Shown: positions 33,591 through 43,499 of the stretch, one piece after another
How positions within the stretch are numbered: the stretch's first letter is position 1
How the letters are laid out: each line of letters begins with the position of its first letter
Origin: Rhizobium bangladeshense
GTDB taxonomy: Bacteria > Pseudomonadota > Alphaproteobacteria > Rhizobiales > Rhizobiaceae
Length of the DNA stretch: 64,000 nucleotides
Direction of reading: 5' to 3'
Assembly (NCBI RefSeq): GCF_001662075.1
Contig: NZ_LYPL01000006.1
Coordinates: 248,001-312,000, forward strand
Notes under the pieces: generated by a model
What the model was told of the DNA's origin: nothing
The model's database searches: none
What the model saw: the letters and a program-made list of their open reading frames with translations, nothing else
Program-made: the position numbers and the translations under genes

Positions 33591-34691
33591 TTATTTCGCC
33601 AGCCGTCCGTCGACGATGGAATCCGACAAGGGGGCAGGGCGCTCCGTCGCCGTGGTGATGGTGACCGTCCTACCGGTTTCAGAGGCGGTGTGGAAAGCTT
33701 CCATGACCTCCAGCACATGCAGCGCCAAATCGCCATTGGCGCGATGCGGCCGGTTGGAGCGGATCGCATGCGCCATGTCGGCGACGCCGAGCGAGCGGAA
33801 ATTGCCTTCGGCATAGGGCGCGGTGACCGGCTGGTCCTCGAAGGCGCCGCCCTTCTTCAGATACTCGACAGGACCGGCAAACTTGTTGGGGTCCGGGACG
33901 ATAAGCGTGCCCTCGGTTCCGTAGACTTCGAGCGGCACATGCTTATGGCCGGCGACATCGAAGCTCATGGCGATCTGCACGACCGCGCCATTGGCAAAAG
34001 CCATCATGCCGGCGACATGGGTCGGCACATGCACGGGAATACGCTCGCCATTACGCGGCTCGCTGGTAATAAGCCGTTCGGCCCGTGGCGTCGTCGCAAA
34101 GCCCGCGACCTGCGATACCGGCCCGAGCAGATTGACGAGATCGGTAATGTAATAGGGACCCATGTCGAGCATCGGCCCGCCGCCGACCTCGTAATAGAAG
34201 GCCGGGTTCGGATGCCAGCGCTCATGGCCCGGGCACATGAAGGTGGCCGAGCCGCCGACCGGTTGGCCGATGACGCCCTGGTCGATCAGGGCACGGGCCG
34301 TTTGATGGCCGCCGCCGAGGAAGGTGTCGGGCGCCGCGCCGATGCGCAGATTTCGCCCGCGCGCCGCCTCGGCCAATTTTTTCCCTTCCGCGAAATTAAT
34401 CCCGAGCGGCTTTTCCGAATAGGTATGCTTGCCGGCCCCGAGTGCCTGGAGCGCGACGGCGACATGGGCTCTCGGGATCGTCAGATTGACGATGATTTCG
34501 ACTTTGGGATCGGCGAAGAGTTCTTCGACTGATTTGGCGGGAACGTTGAATTCGCGCGCCTTGGCCTCTGCGAGCTCCCGGTTGAGATCGGCGACGCCGC
34601 GGATATCGAGGATGGGAAAGGAGGCCATCGCTGTAAGATAGGCGCCCGAAATATTGCCGCATCCAATGATGCCGATACCGACTTTGTCCAT
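33591..34691 (-). CDS. Gfo/Idh/MocA family oxidoreductase
   Basis: A 366-residue NAD(P)-dependent sugar or inositol dehydrogenase. The Rossmann start is MDKVGIGIIGCGNISGAYLT; the EKP motif is in KHTYSEKPLGINFAEGKKLA. The C-terminal half (GGGPMLDMGPYYITDLVNLL) carries the catalytic-like DxxxxxxD/H region. GGAGG five bases before ATG 34691 fixes the start; a frame to 34844 overlaps the ROK gene. With ThuA it suggests oxidation of a disaccharide or glycoside to a 3-keto form, a known pairing, here inferred. Confidence 0.9.
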   Translation of the reverse strand: MDKVGIGIIGCGNISGAYLTAMASFPILDIRGVADLNRELAEAKAREFNVPAKSVEELFADPKVEIIVNLTIPRAHVAVALQALGAGKHTYSEKPLGINFAEGKKLAEAARGRNLRIGAAPDTFLGGGHQTARALIDQGVIGQPVGGSATFMCPGHERWHPNPAFYYEVGGGPMLDMGPYYITDLVNLLGPVSQVAGFATTPRAERLITSEPRNGERIPVHVPTHVAGMMAFANGAVVQIAMSFDVAGHKHVPLEVYGTEGTLIVPDPNKFAGPVEYLKKGGAFEDQPVTAPYAEGNFRSLGVADMAHAIRSNRPHRANGDLALHVLEVMEAFHTASETGRTVTITTATERPAPLSDSIVDGRLAK

Positions 34692-34725
34692 GAATTCCTC
34701 CATTTGATCTTGCTTGTCTCGCCCG

Positions 34726-35925
34726 TCAAAGGGCCGGCCCGGTCGTGCTCCAGGGCGATTCGTAGAGCTCATACAGCGCGACTGCGGCAGCGCCCTGCGC
34801 CCAGAAATCATCGCTCGAATCATCGAAGACGAGTTCGCTGACACCCTTCAGCGACGGCGGAATGGCGAGCGCATAGGCGTCGCGCAGGCTGTTCAAGAAG
34901 GGTTCGCCGAGCGCCAGGCTGGAGCCGACCAGGATGACGCGCGGCGGCGCAAAGAGCGTCACGATATTGGCGATGGTCAATCCCACCGCTTCGCCGGCGC
35001 GGATGGCAGAAGCGATCAGACGGTCGTCGTCGGCCTTGATCAGCGCCTGGGCATGGGTCATGCCGCGCCCGAGGCGGATCGCTTCGGCAAAACGGCCGTC
35101 GGTCTGATGTTCGCCGAGGATGGCGCTTTCGCCGGCCTGGCTGAAGAGCCGCATCACGCCGTTCGGTCCCATGCCGAGCACAAGGTCGCCGAGATTGTGG
35201 CTGAGGCCGCCGGCGCCACGAAACAGGCGGTTGCCGTGCAGCACCCCGAGACCGAGCGTCTGTTCCAGCGAAATCAGCACCATGTCCTCGAGATCGCGGG
35301 CCTTCCCGAACCAGTGGTGGCCGAGCGTGATGGCGTGGGCGTCGCTTTCGACGATGGTTGGCGTCGACAGCCGCGTCGACATCTCGGCGGCGAAATCGAC
35401 ATTGATGTCGCGAAAGATCGGGCTGCTTCTGATGTAGCCGGTGCGGTGCTCGATGACGCCGGGAAAGCCGAGGCAGATGCTGTCGACATCTTCCAGCGAC
35501 AGGCCGGCATCGACGACGCAGCGCCGCACGCCGTCCTCGACCAGGTCGGCAATGACGCCAATCGGCTGCCGGTCGATGCGGATCGGCAAGGCGAGCTTCG
35601 ACAGCACGTCGCCACGGAAATTGGTGACGACGAAGACCATGCGGTTGGCGGCAATCTTGCCGCCGACGACACGGGCGGCATCAGGATTGAGCTCCAGCGC
35701 CACGCGCGGCCTGCCGCGCACCGCCTCATTGCGGATATCGCCCTCATGCCGCGGCAGGATCAGCCCGTCATCGAGCAGCGAGGCGGTGATGGCCGAGACG
35801 GTTGTCGTCGACAGCTCCGTCCGCTCGCTGATTTCGATGCGCGAGATCGGGCCATGGCGGCGGATGGTGTCGAGCACGTTCAAGCGATTGATCGCGCGCA
35901 TCAATTCTGGATCTGCAGTCTTCAT
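34726..35925 (-). CDS. ROK-family transcriptional regulator
   Basis: A 399-residue NagC/XylR-type repressor. The N-terminal winged helix (RAINRLNVLDTIRRHGPISR, IEISERTELSTTTVSAITAS) is followed by a ROK kinase-like sugar-binding domain with VGGKIAANRMVFVVTN, VESDAHAITLGHHW and GLGVLHGNRLFRGAGGLSHN. The full zinc motif of sugar-kinase ROK proteins (GHxx...CxCGxxGC) is absent, as in some regulators. It is divergent from the ABC transporter at 36124 and upstream of the Gfo/ThuA pair, so it probably represses both. Confidence 0.9.
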   Translation of the reverse strand: MKTADPELMRAINRLNVLDTIRRHGPISRIEISERTELSTTTVSAITASLLDDGLILPRHEGDIRNEAVRGRPRVALELNPDAARVVGGKIAANRMVFVVTNFRGDVLSKLALPIRIDRQPIGVIADLVEDGVRRCVVDAGLSLEDVDSICLGFPGVIEHRTGYIRSSPIFRDINVDFAAEMSTRLSTPTIVESDAHAITLGHHWFGKARDLEDMVLISLEQTLGLGVLHGNRLFRGAGGLSHNLGDLVLGMGPNGVMRLFSQAGESAILGEHQTDGRFAEAIRLGRGMTHAQALIKADDDRLIASAIRAGEAVGLTIANIVTLFAPPRVILVGSSLALGEPFLNSLRDAYALAIPPSLKGVSELVFDDSSDDFWAQGAAAVALYELYESPWSTTGPAL

Positions 35926-36044
35926 GAAAATGTGCCGGCAGTCGTTTGGTTGGCTGAAGCCAATATTTATAACGGGTTACGAATTAAATAGCAGGCAATT
36001 CCACGGAGCTGTCAAGCGAATTTGGCAAAAATTAACGCATTGGG

Positions 36045-36073
36045 TTGACATCCGGCACAAGGTCCGCTGAATT
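36045..36073 (+). promoter_or_regulatory. Putative sigma-70 promoter of the CUT1 ABC operon
   Basis: TTGACA at 36045-36050 and TGAATT at 36068-36073 are 17 bases apart, a plausible -35/-10 pair for the sugar-binding-protein gene. Flanking it, the related strings ATTAACGCATTGGG (36031-36044) and ATTAATCCGCATTGGGG (36071-36087) form an imperfect direct repeat that could be part of the ROK repressor site. Confidence 0.5.
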
Positions 36074-36123
36074 AATCCGCATTGGGGAAAAATTGTGAGG
36101 ATAGGTCCCCTGGGAGGAAAATC

Positions 36124-37428
36124 ATGAATTTCATGCTGAAGAGCGCCGCTTTCGGCGGCAGGCGCATCGTATCCATGGCCGCGGCAGCCGGCATGTTGCT
36201 GGCCGGAGCCGGGGCTGCCTCGGCGACGACGGTCGTCAAGTGGCTGCATCTTGAAACCGATCCGAAGAACGTTGCCGCCTGGGAAGACATCGTCAAGAAA
36301 TACGAAGCCCAGCATCCCGACGTCGACATCCAGATGCAGTTTCTCGAAAACGAGGCCTTCAAGGCCAAGCTTCCCACGCTGCTGCAGTCCGACGATGTGC
36401 CGGATTTCTTTTTCAGCTGGGGCGGCGGTGTCCTGAAGCAGCAGTCCGAAACCGGCGCGCTGCAGGATGTGACGGCAGCCCTCGATGCCGATGGCGGCAA
36501 GCTGCGCAAGGCCTATGCGCCGGCCTCGGTCGACGGCCTGACCTTCGACGGCAAGACCTGGGCGATCCCCTACAAAGTCGGCCTGGTGAGCTTCTTCTAT
36601 AACAAGGCGCTGTTTGCCAAGGCAGGCGTCAAGGCCGAGGATATCAAGACCTGGACCGATTTTCTTGAGGCGGTGAAGAAGATCAAGGCGGCCGGTATCG
36701 TGCCGATCGCCGGCGGCGGCGGCGAGAAATGGCCGATCCACTTCTACTGGAGCTATCTCGTCATGCGTGAGGGCGGCCAGAAGGTCTTCGACGCGGCCAA
36801 GAACGGCGAGGGCGAAGGCTTCCTCGATCCGGCCATCATCAAGGCCGGCGAAGATCTCGCCGAGCTCGGCAAGCTCGAACCGTTCCAGCCCGGCTATCTC
36901 GGCGCGACCTGGCCGCAGACGCTCGGCGTTTTCGGCGACGGCAAGGCGGCAATGATTCTCGGCTTTGAAGCGACCGAGGCCAACCAGCGCAAGAACGCCG
37001 GCGACGGCAAGGGGCTCTCGTCCGACAATATCGGCCGTTTCGTTTTCCCGACGGTTGAAGGCGGCGCCGGCAGGCCGACCGATACGCTCGGCGGCCTGAA
37101 CGGCTGGGCGCTCACCAAGAAAGCCTCGAAGGAAGCGATTGATTTTCTCGCTTTCCTGACGAATGCCGACAACGAACGCGCGATGGCAAAGGCCGGCATG
37201 CTCCTGCCCGTCGCCGTCGGCGCCGATGACGGCGTGGTCAATCCGCTGCTGGCCGAATCGGCCAAACAGCTTGCCGGTTCGACTTGGCATCAGAATTTTT
37301 TCGACCAGGATCTCGGAGCGGCCGTCGGCCGTGTCGTCAACGACGTCTCGGTGGAAATCGTCTCCGGGCAGATGAACTCCAAGGACGGCGCCCAGATGAT
37401 CCAGGACGCTTTCGAGCTGGAACAATAG
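36124..37428 (+). CDS. Extracellular sugar-binding protein of ABC transporter (family 1)
   Basis: A 434-residue periplasmic solute-binding protein. The signal region ends AAAAGMLLAGAGAASA; the mature part TTVVKWLHLETDPKNVAAWE and YEAQHPDVDIQMQFLENEAF match SBP_bac_1. The start ATG 36124 follows GGGAGG. Mature-domain features such as WAIPYKVGLVSFFYN and GGLNGWALTKKASKEAIDFL are typical of CUT1 mono/disaccharide binders. First gene of a SBP-permease-permease-ATPase operon, divergent from its ROK regulator. Confidence 0.93.
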   Translation: MNFMLKSAAFGGRRIVSMAAAAGMLLAGAGAASATTVVKWLHLETDPKNVAAWEDIVKKYEAQHPDVDIQMQFLENEAFKAKLPTLLQSDDVPDFFFSWGGGVLKQQSETGALQDVTAALDADGGKLRKAYAPASVDGLTFDGKTWAIPYKVGLVSFFYNKALFAKAGVKAEDIKTWTDFLEAVKKIKAAGIVPIAGGGGEKWPIHFYWSYLVMREGGQKVFDAAKNGEGEGFLDPAIIKAGEDLAELGKLEPFQPGYLGATWPQTLGVFGDGKAAMILGFEATEANQRKNAGDGKGLSSDNIGRFVFPTVEGGAGRPTDTLGGLNGWALTKKASKEAIDFLAFLTNADNERAMAKAGMLLPVAVGADDGVVNPLLAESAKQLAGSTWHQNFFDQDLGAAVGRVVNDVSVEIVSGQMNSKDGAQMIQDAFELEQ

Positions 37429-37509
37429 CCAGCGCCCGCAGAACCTTCCGGCGCTCCTGCCAATCGGGAGCGCCGGCATAGCTGCCGACGAGATGCGAAA
37501 GCAGGAACC

Positions 37510-38448
37510 ATGGCCAATATCTCAGTCCTATCGACACCGAGTGCCGCAAGGCCGGCAAGACGAGCCGTAAACCGGAAGTGTTCAGTCGCCCACGACCGCC
37601 TGACGGTGCTGTTGCTCTTCCTGCCGCCGGCGCTGCTGCTCTTCACGCTCTTCGTCATCATGCCGATGGGCGAGGCGGCCTGGTACAGCCTCTACAAATG
37701 GAACGGCTACGGCACCCCGACCGAGTTCATCGCGCTCCGCAATTTCCAGGTCCTGTTCCGCAACGCGGCGTTTACTCAGGCGCTGGTCAATAACGGCCTG
37801 ATCATCATCATCTCGATCTGCATCCAGGTGCCGCTCGCCATTTGGCTCGCCACCATGCTGGCGCACCGCATTCCCGGTGTCGTCGCTTACCGCCTGATCT
37901 TCTTCCTGCCCTATGTGCTGGCGGATGTTGCCGCAGGCCTCATCTGGCGCTTCGTCTATGATGGCGACTATGGCCTGTTTGCCGCCGTTTCCAACTTCTT
38001 CGGTTTCGCCAATCCCTATGTGCTCGCCGACAAGGACTTGGCGATCTATGCCATCCTCGGGGTTATCGTCTGGAAGTATTTCGGCTTTCACATGATGCTG
38101 TTTATCGCCGGCCTGCAATCGGTCGACAAGAGCGTGCTGGAAGCGGCCGAGATCGACGGCGCCACCGGCTGGCAGAAATTCCGTTACGTCACGCTGCCGC
38201 TGCTCGGATCGACCCTGCGCCTCTCCATTTTCTTTGCTGTCGTCGGCTCGCTGCAGCTCTTCGACATGATCATGCCGCTGACCGGCGGCGGGCCGTCCAA
38301 CTCCACGCAGACGATGGTCACCTTCCTCTACACCTACGGCGTCATGCGCATGCAGGTGGGTCTGGGCAGCGCCGTCGGCGTGGTGCTGTTCATCATCTGC
38401 GTGACGCTCGCCTTCGGTTACAAAAGGATCTTCATGCGCCATGACTGA
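37510..38448 (+). CDS. Sugar ABC transporter permease (MalF-type)
   Basis: A 312-residue inner-membrane permease with six helices after a 30-residue basic N-terminus. The EAA loop is ADKSVLEAAEIDGATGWQKF, followed by RYVTLPLLGSTLRLSIFFAV. ATG 37510 has CAGGA upstream. It forms the channel with the next gene. The stop overlaps the following start by eight bases. Confidence 0.93.
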   Translation: MANISVLSTPSAARPARRAVNRKCSVAHDRLTVLLLFLPPALLLFTLFVIMPMGEAAWYSLYKWNGYGTPTEFIALRNFQVLFRNAAFTQALVNNGLIIIISICIQVPLAIWLATMLAHRIPGVVAYRLIFFLPYVLADVAAGLIWRFVYDGDYGLFAAVSNFFGFANPYVLADKDLAIYAILGVIVWKYFGFHMMLFIAGLQSVDKSVLEAAEIDGATGWQKFRYVTLPLLGSTLRLSIFFAVVGSLQLFDMIMPLTGGGPSNSTQTMVTFLYTYGVMRMQVGLGSAVGVVLFIICVTLAFGYKRIFMRHD

Positions 38449-39289
38449 TATGAGCTCTTCCATCCGCATGAGAACATCCACCCGCATCTATCTCTACGTG
38501 TCGCTGAGCCTGATCGCCGCGATCGTGCTGGTGCCGCTGCTGACGACGGCGCTCGGCGGTTTCAAGACCCTGGGCGATCTGCGCACCAACCCCTTCGGCC
38601 TGCCGACGGAGTGGCAATGGGCGAACTACACCGACATCCTCTTCGGCGAGCGCTATTGGCTGCAGATCGGCAATTCGCTTGTCATCGCGGCGCTGACCGT
38701 GCTCTTGACGCTGATCGTCTCGTCGATGGCGGCCTTCGCCTTTTCCCATGTCCGCTTTTTCGGCTCGTCCTTCCTGCTCAATTATTTCCTGCTCGGTCTG
38801 ATGTTTCCGGCCGCGACCGCGATCCTGCCGCTCTTCATCCGCATCCGCGATCTCGGCCTGCTGAACACCTATTGGGGCGTGGTGCTGCCGCAGGTGGCCT
38901 TCGGGCTCGGCATGAGCATCCTCTTGTTCCGCAATTATTTCCGCAATCTTCCGGAGGAATTGTTTCAGGCGGCCTTCGTCGATGGTTGCGGTTATCTCAG
39001 GTTCTTCTGGCATATCTCGCTGCCGCTTTCGCGGCCGATCGTCGCCACCGTCAGCATCATTTCCTTCGTCGGCAGCTGGAACAGCTACATCCTGCCGCTG
39101 ATCATGCTGAACTCGGAATCGAAATATCCCTGGCCGCTCGGCATCATGGTCTATCGCGGCGAATACGGCACGGAATGGCAGCTGGTGCTGGCCTTCATCA
39201 CGCTGACCATCCTGCCGACGATTATCGTCTTCTTCGTCGCCCAGAGGCACATCATCGCCGGCTTGACCGCAGGCGCCGTCAAGTCCTGA
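38441..39289 (+). CDS. Sugar ABC transporter permease (MalG-type)
   Basis: A 282-residue permease, the partner of the preceding one. Helices start at [20 protein letters not shown]; the EAA loop is [20 protein letters not shown], then [20 protein letters not shown]. The start is ATG 38441, eight bases inside the preceding gene. Length and topology are standard for CUT1 systems. Confidence 0.93.
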   Translation: MTDMSSSIRMRTSTRIYLYVSLSLIAAIVLVPLLTTALGGFKTLGDLRTNPFGLPTEWQWANYTDILFGERYWLQIGNSLVIAALTVLLTLIVSSMAAFAFSHVRFFGSSFLLNYFLLGLMFPAATAILPLFIRIRDLGLLNTYWGVVLPQVAFGLGMSILLFRNYFRNLPEELFQAAFVDGCGYLRFFWHISLPLSRPIVATVSIISFVGSWNSYILPLIMLNSESKYPWPLGIMVYRGEYGTEWQLVLAFITLTILPTIIVFFVAQRHIIAGLTAGAVKS

Positions 39290-39312
39290 GCCGAACTATT
39301 GGAGTTGCAAGC

Positions 39313-40386
39313 ATGGCATCCGTTGAATTGAACGACATCCGCAAAGCCTATGGCACCGTCGACGTCATCCCCGGCATCTCGCTGCATATCGAGGACGGCG
39401 AATTCGTCGCCCTGGTCGGGCCGTCCGGCTGCGGAAAATCGACGCTGCTCAGAATGATCGCAGGCCTTGAGGAGATCACCGACGGCGAGATCGCCATCGG
39501 CGGCAATGTCGTCAACGGCATGACGCCGCGCGAGCGCAACATCGCCATGGTCTTCCAGTCCTATGCGCTCTATCCGCACATGACGGTCGCCGAAAACATG
39601 GGCTTCAATCTGAAGCTCGCCGGCGTCGCCAAAGCGGAGATCGAGGCCCGCGTCGCTGAGGCCGCCCGCATGCTTGATCTCGCCAAACTGCTCGACCGCA
39701 AGCCGGCGCAGCTCTCCGGCGGCCAGCGCCAGCGCGTCGCCATGGGCCGCGCCATCGTACGCAATCCCGCCGTCTTCCTGTTCGACGAGCCGCTTTCCAA
39801 CCTCGATGCGAAACTGCGCGTGCAGATGCGTTCGGAGATCAAGACACTGCACCAGAAGGTCCGGACGACGTCGATCTATGTCACCCACGACCAGATCGAG
39901 GCGATGACGCTCGCTGACCGCATCGTCGTGCTCAATCACGGCAAGGTGGAGCAGGCGGGTACGCCGCTCGAACTCTATAAAAAGCCCGCCAATCTCTTCG
40001 TCGCCGCCTTCATCGGCTCGCCGGCGATGAACATGCTGGACGGCACCGTGAACGGCGAAAACGGCGAGCCCGCCGCCCGCCTCGGCGACGGCACGGCGAT
40101 CCGCATCGCCCCGAACCGCAAGGTCAGGCCCGGCCAGGCCGTCACCATCGGCCTGCGACCGGAACATCTCATCCCCGGCCTGTCAGCCGGCACCCCGCTT
40201 GCCGGCCGCACCGTGCTGGTGGAACCGACAGGCGCCCAGACCCATGTGGTCTTCGATCTCGCCGGACAGCAGGTGACGGCGATCGTCGACGGCGAATACC
40301 CCGCCCGCTACGGCGCCGTGTTCGAAGCGAGCATCGCCAGCGACCAGGTGCACATTTTCGACCGCGGGACTGGTGTGGCGCTGTAG
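39313..40386 (+). CDS. Sugar ABC transporter ATPase (UgpC/MsmK-type)
   Basis: A 357-residue ATPase. Walker A is [18 protein letters not shown], the signature [14 protein letters not shown], Walker [19 protein letters not shown] and the switch His in [12 protein letters not shown]. The C-terminal 110 residues form the OB-fold/TOBE domain of CUT1 ATPases. ATG 39313 follows GGAG at eight bases; the longer frame from 38611 overlaps the permease in another phase. Last gene of the ROK-controlled operon. Confidence 0.95.
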   Translation: MASVELNDIRKAYGTVDVIPGISLHIEDGEFVALVGPSGCGKSTLLRMIAGLEEITDGEIAIGGNVVNGMTPRERNIAMVFQSYALYPHMTVAENMGFNLKLAGVAKAEIEARVAEAARMLDLAKLLDRKPAQLSGGQRQRVAMGRAIVRNPAVFLFDEPLSNLDAKLRVQMRSEIKTLHQKVRTTSIYVTHDQIEAMTLADRIVVLNHGKVEQAGTPLELYKKPANLFVAAFIGSPAMNMLDGTVNGENGEPAARLGDGTAIRIAPNRKVRPGQAVTIGLRPEHLIPGLSAGTPLAGRTVLVEPTGAQTHVVFDLAGQQVTAIVDGEYPARYGAVFEASIASDQVHIFDRGTGVAL

Positions 40387-40440
40387 GTAAGGGCCGCCGG
40401 CGCATGCGAAATATGCTCTGCCGAAGAGATTGCCGAAACA

Positions 40441-40576
40441 GCCCCTCACCCTAGCCCTCTCCCCGTAAACGGGGCGAGGGGACGTGCCACGCGAGAGGTG
40501 GAGAGAAACGGAGAGGCCGCGGCTTGTCCCTTCTCCCCGCGAGCGGGGAGAAGGTGCCGGCAGGCGGATGAGGGCA
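40441..40576. repeat. RIME1-like intergenic mosaic element, copy 1
   Basis: About 136 bases with two palindromes. The first, CTCTCCCCGTAAACGGGGCG, forms a GC stem; the second, CCTTCTCCCCGCGAGCGGGG with AGAAGG, forms a stem around GCGA. The outer ends CCCCTCACCCT and GGATGAGGG also pair. Copy 2 at 48694-48829 is similar over its full length. The structure fits the rhizobial RIME1 mosaic elements. It lies between the ABC ATPase and a convergent gene. Confidence 0.75.
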
Positions 40577-40642
40577 TCTCGGCAGTAGGGTTGTCCGGTC
40601 CGAGGATGACCTAACGAGCTAATAAAGAGCGAAGCGCCGCCC

Positions 40643-41587
<945 letters not shown>

Positions 41588-41617
41588 CTATTCCTTAGGT
41601 GTTGAAAATCGGCGGCG

Positions 41618-42592
41618 TCAGGCGCTCTCGAGCATTTGCAGAAGCGCTGCGATATAGCCGTAGCAGAAGGCGAATGCGGTGGCGGACGGATCCTTGCCGC
41701 TGACTGTCGGCACATGATCCGGCATCAGCATGTATTTGAAGCCGACTTCCTTGTAGATCCTGGCCGAGCGGACCATGTCCATGTCGCCTTCGTCGGGGAA
41801 GGTCTCCATGAAGGAAAGCTTGCCGCCGCGAATATTGCGGAAGTGGACGTTGAAGATCTTGTTGCGCTGGCCGAACCAGCGAATGACGTCGTCGATCTCC
41901 TCGCCGGGATTTTCGAGCATCTCGCCGATCGATCCCTGGCAGAAATTGAGGCCGTGATAGGGATTTTCGCGCATCAGCACGAACTTCTTCAGGCCTTCCA
42001 CCGTGCCGAGCACGCGGGTGACGCCGCGATAGCCGGGCGGTGTGTAGGGATCGTGCGGATGGCAGGCGAGGCGGACGCGATTGCTTTCGGCAACCGGCAC
42101 GACGCGTTCCAGGAAATAGTCGATCCGCTCCCAGTTTTCGTCTTCGGAAAGCACGCCGGCAAGACCGGGTGCTGCCTGCTGATCGGTCTTGTCCCAGCGG
42201 AAGCTGGCATTCATCGAGCCGCCGCGCCCCGGCTCATCCGGCGTGCGGGGAATACCGATCAGGTTGAGATTGTATTTCACCGCCGGAATGCCCGCCTTCG
42301 CGACATTCTCGATCATTGTGCAGACGGCATCGATCTGCCGGTCGCGCTCGGGACCGGCGAGCAGAATATCGGGGTAAGAGGCCTTCTCGATCGGCTGCGA
42401 GGGCAGTGGCAGCTGGATCATGTCGAGGATCAGGCCGAAGCTTTCGACCTTGTCGCGATGGCGCTCGATGTCGGCAAGCGTCCAGCTGCTCGGCTTTCCC
42501 GGCGGATCGGCGCTGATATGCTTGACGCCCAATTGCGCGAAGATGCGATAATCGTCGTCATCCCGCGCCGCCACCTGTGTTCCCAAATACAT
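41618..42592 (-). CDS. uxuA: Mannonate dehydratase UxuA
   Basis: A 324-residue TIM-barrel metal enzyme: MYLGTQVAARDDDDYRIFAQ, GVKHISADPPGKPSSWTLAD, then ESNRVRLACHPHDPYTPPGY with the conserved HPHDP metal site and HFRNIRGGKLSFMETFPDEG. It dehydrates D-mannonate to 2-dehydro-3-deoxy-D-gluconate in glucuronate breakdown. GAGAGGG before ATG 42592 sets the start; 12 more codons up to 42628 run into a palindrome. It probably forms an operon with kdgD. Confidence 0.92.
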   Translation of the reverse strand: MYLGTQVAARDDDDYRIFAQLGVKHISADPPGKPSSWTLADIERHRDKVESFGLILDMIQLPLPSQPIEKASYPDILLAGPERDRQIDAVCTMIENVAKAGIPAVKYNLNLIGIPRTPDEPGRGGSMNASFRWDKTDQQAAPGLAGVLSEDENWERIDYFLERVVPVAESNRVRLACHPHDPYTPPGYRGVTRVLGTVEGLKKFVLMRENPYHGLNFCQGSIGEMLENPGEEIDDVIRWFGQRNKIFNVHFRNIRGGKLSFMETFPDEGDMDMVRSARIYKEVGFKYMLMPDHVPTVSGKDPSATAFAFCYGYIAALLQMLESA

Positions 42593-42615
42593 TAGAGACC
42601 CTCTCAATTCAACAA

Positions 42616-42635
42616 TGTCATATGACATAATATGA
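42616..42635 (-). promoter_or_regulatory. Palindromic operator candidate before uxuA
   Basis: TGTCATATGACA (42616-42627) is a perfect 12-bp palindrome and is overlapped by GACATAATATGA (42624-42635). The same GACATAATATG string recurs upstream of the transporter gene at 43459-43471. The pair is a likely binding site for the GntR regulator coded beside it. Confidence 0.6.
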
Positions 42636-42655
42636 ATTCGGAAGGGTGTCGAGCC

Positions 42656-43366
42656 CTATTGCTGCTCCGCGAGCATTCGATAGCGCCTTTGGCTGGCCAT
42701 CAGATGGGCGCGCATCGCCTGGCGGGCACGGTCAGGATCCTGATCGGCGATCCCCGACAGGATTTCCACATGTTCGGCATAGACCTTTTGCAGATAGTCG
42801 CGGTCATTGGCTTCGGGCAGCGTCGGAAACTGGCCGCGGGGGATGGCGCGGGGGCCGAAATGGCGCAGCACGTCGACATAGAATCGGTTGTTGGTGGCGG
42901 CGGCGATCGCCATGTGAAAGGCATAATCCGCCTCGACGGTTTGCTGTCCGCTCTCGATCAGCTGCGCCATTTTGCGGTTGGCCTCGCGGATCGCGGCCTC
43001 CTGCTCGGCGGTGCGGCGATAGGCGGCAATCGCCGCCGCTTCGCCCTCGGTCGCCATGCGAAACTCCAGCAACTCAAGGGTTTCCGGAATGCTTTTGATT
43101 TCCACCGGCGTCAGCGACATGGCCGAATGAACCTTCGGATCGGCGACGAACACGCCTTTGCCCTGGATCGGCCGAACGAAACCTGCAGCCCTCAAATCCG
43201 CAATCGCCTCGCGCACCACGGTGCGGCTGACGCCGAAGGTCGATTCGAGCTGCGGCTCGGTCGGCAGCTGGTCGCCGACGCGCAATTTCCCTGTCTCGAT
43301 TTGTGCTCGCAGTTGATCGATGACCTGCTGCGCCAGTCTTTGCCGACCACGGCCGAGTGTCGTCAT
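42656..43366 (-). CDS. GntR-family regulator, FadR/FCD type
   Basis: A 236-residue repressor. The winged helix is QLPTEPQLESTFGVSRTVVR, then EAIADLRAAGFVRPIQGKGV. The C-terminal FCD domain (MATEGEAAAIAAYRRTAEQE, then DYAFHMAIAAATNNRFYVDV) binds metal and an acid ligand through Asp/His. The start MTTLGRGRQRL (43366) has GGGGAAG upstream. UxuR/ExuR-like regulators of this group sense uronates, which fits the neighbours. It lies between the catabolic genes and the divergent transporter. Confidence 0.9.
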   Translation of the reverse strand: MTTLGRGRQRLAQQVIDQLRAQIETGKLRVGDQLPTEPQLESTFGVSRTVVREAIADLRAAGFVRPIQGKGVFVADPKVHSAMSLTPVEIKSIPETLELLEFRMATEGEAAAIAAYRRTAEQEAAIREANRKMAQLIESGQQTVEADYAFHMAIAAATNNRFYVDVLRHFGPRAIPRGQFPTLPEANDRDYLQKVYAEHVEILSGIADQDPDRARQAMRAHLMASQRRYRMLAEQQ

Positions 43367-43439
43367 TCTCGCTTCCCCAGTTCCCTTTGCCTCAAGTCTT
43401 CCGCACGGGTCTTGCAAATCAAATCGGACTTCGATAAAT

Positions 43440-43471
43440 CATAATACGACATACGGACGACATAATATGTC
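43440..43471 (+). promoter_or_regulatory. Paired operator candidates before the ABC transporter
   Basis: CATAATACGACATAC (43440-43454) and the near-palindrome GACATAATATGTC (43459-43471) lie just upstream of the ribosome-binding site of the transporter operon and downstream of the GntR start on the other strand. They share the GACATAATATG core with the uxuA operator candidate, so one GntR protein may control all three units. Confidence 0.6.
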
Positions 43472-43499
43472 TCTTATAGTAATCCAGGGAGGAGTTACA

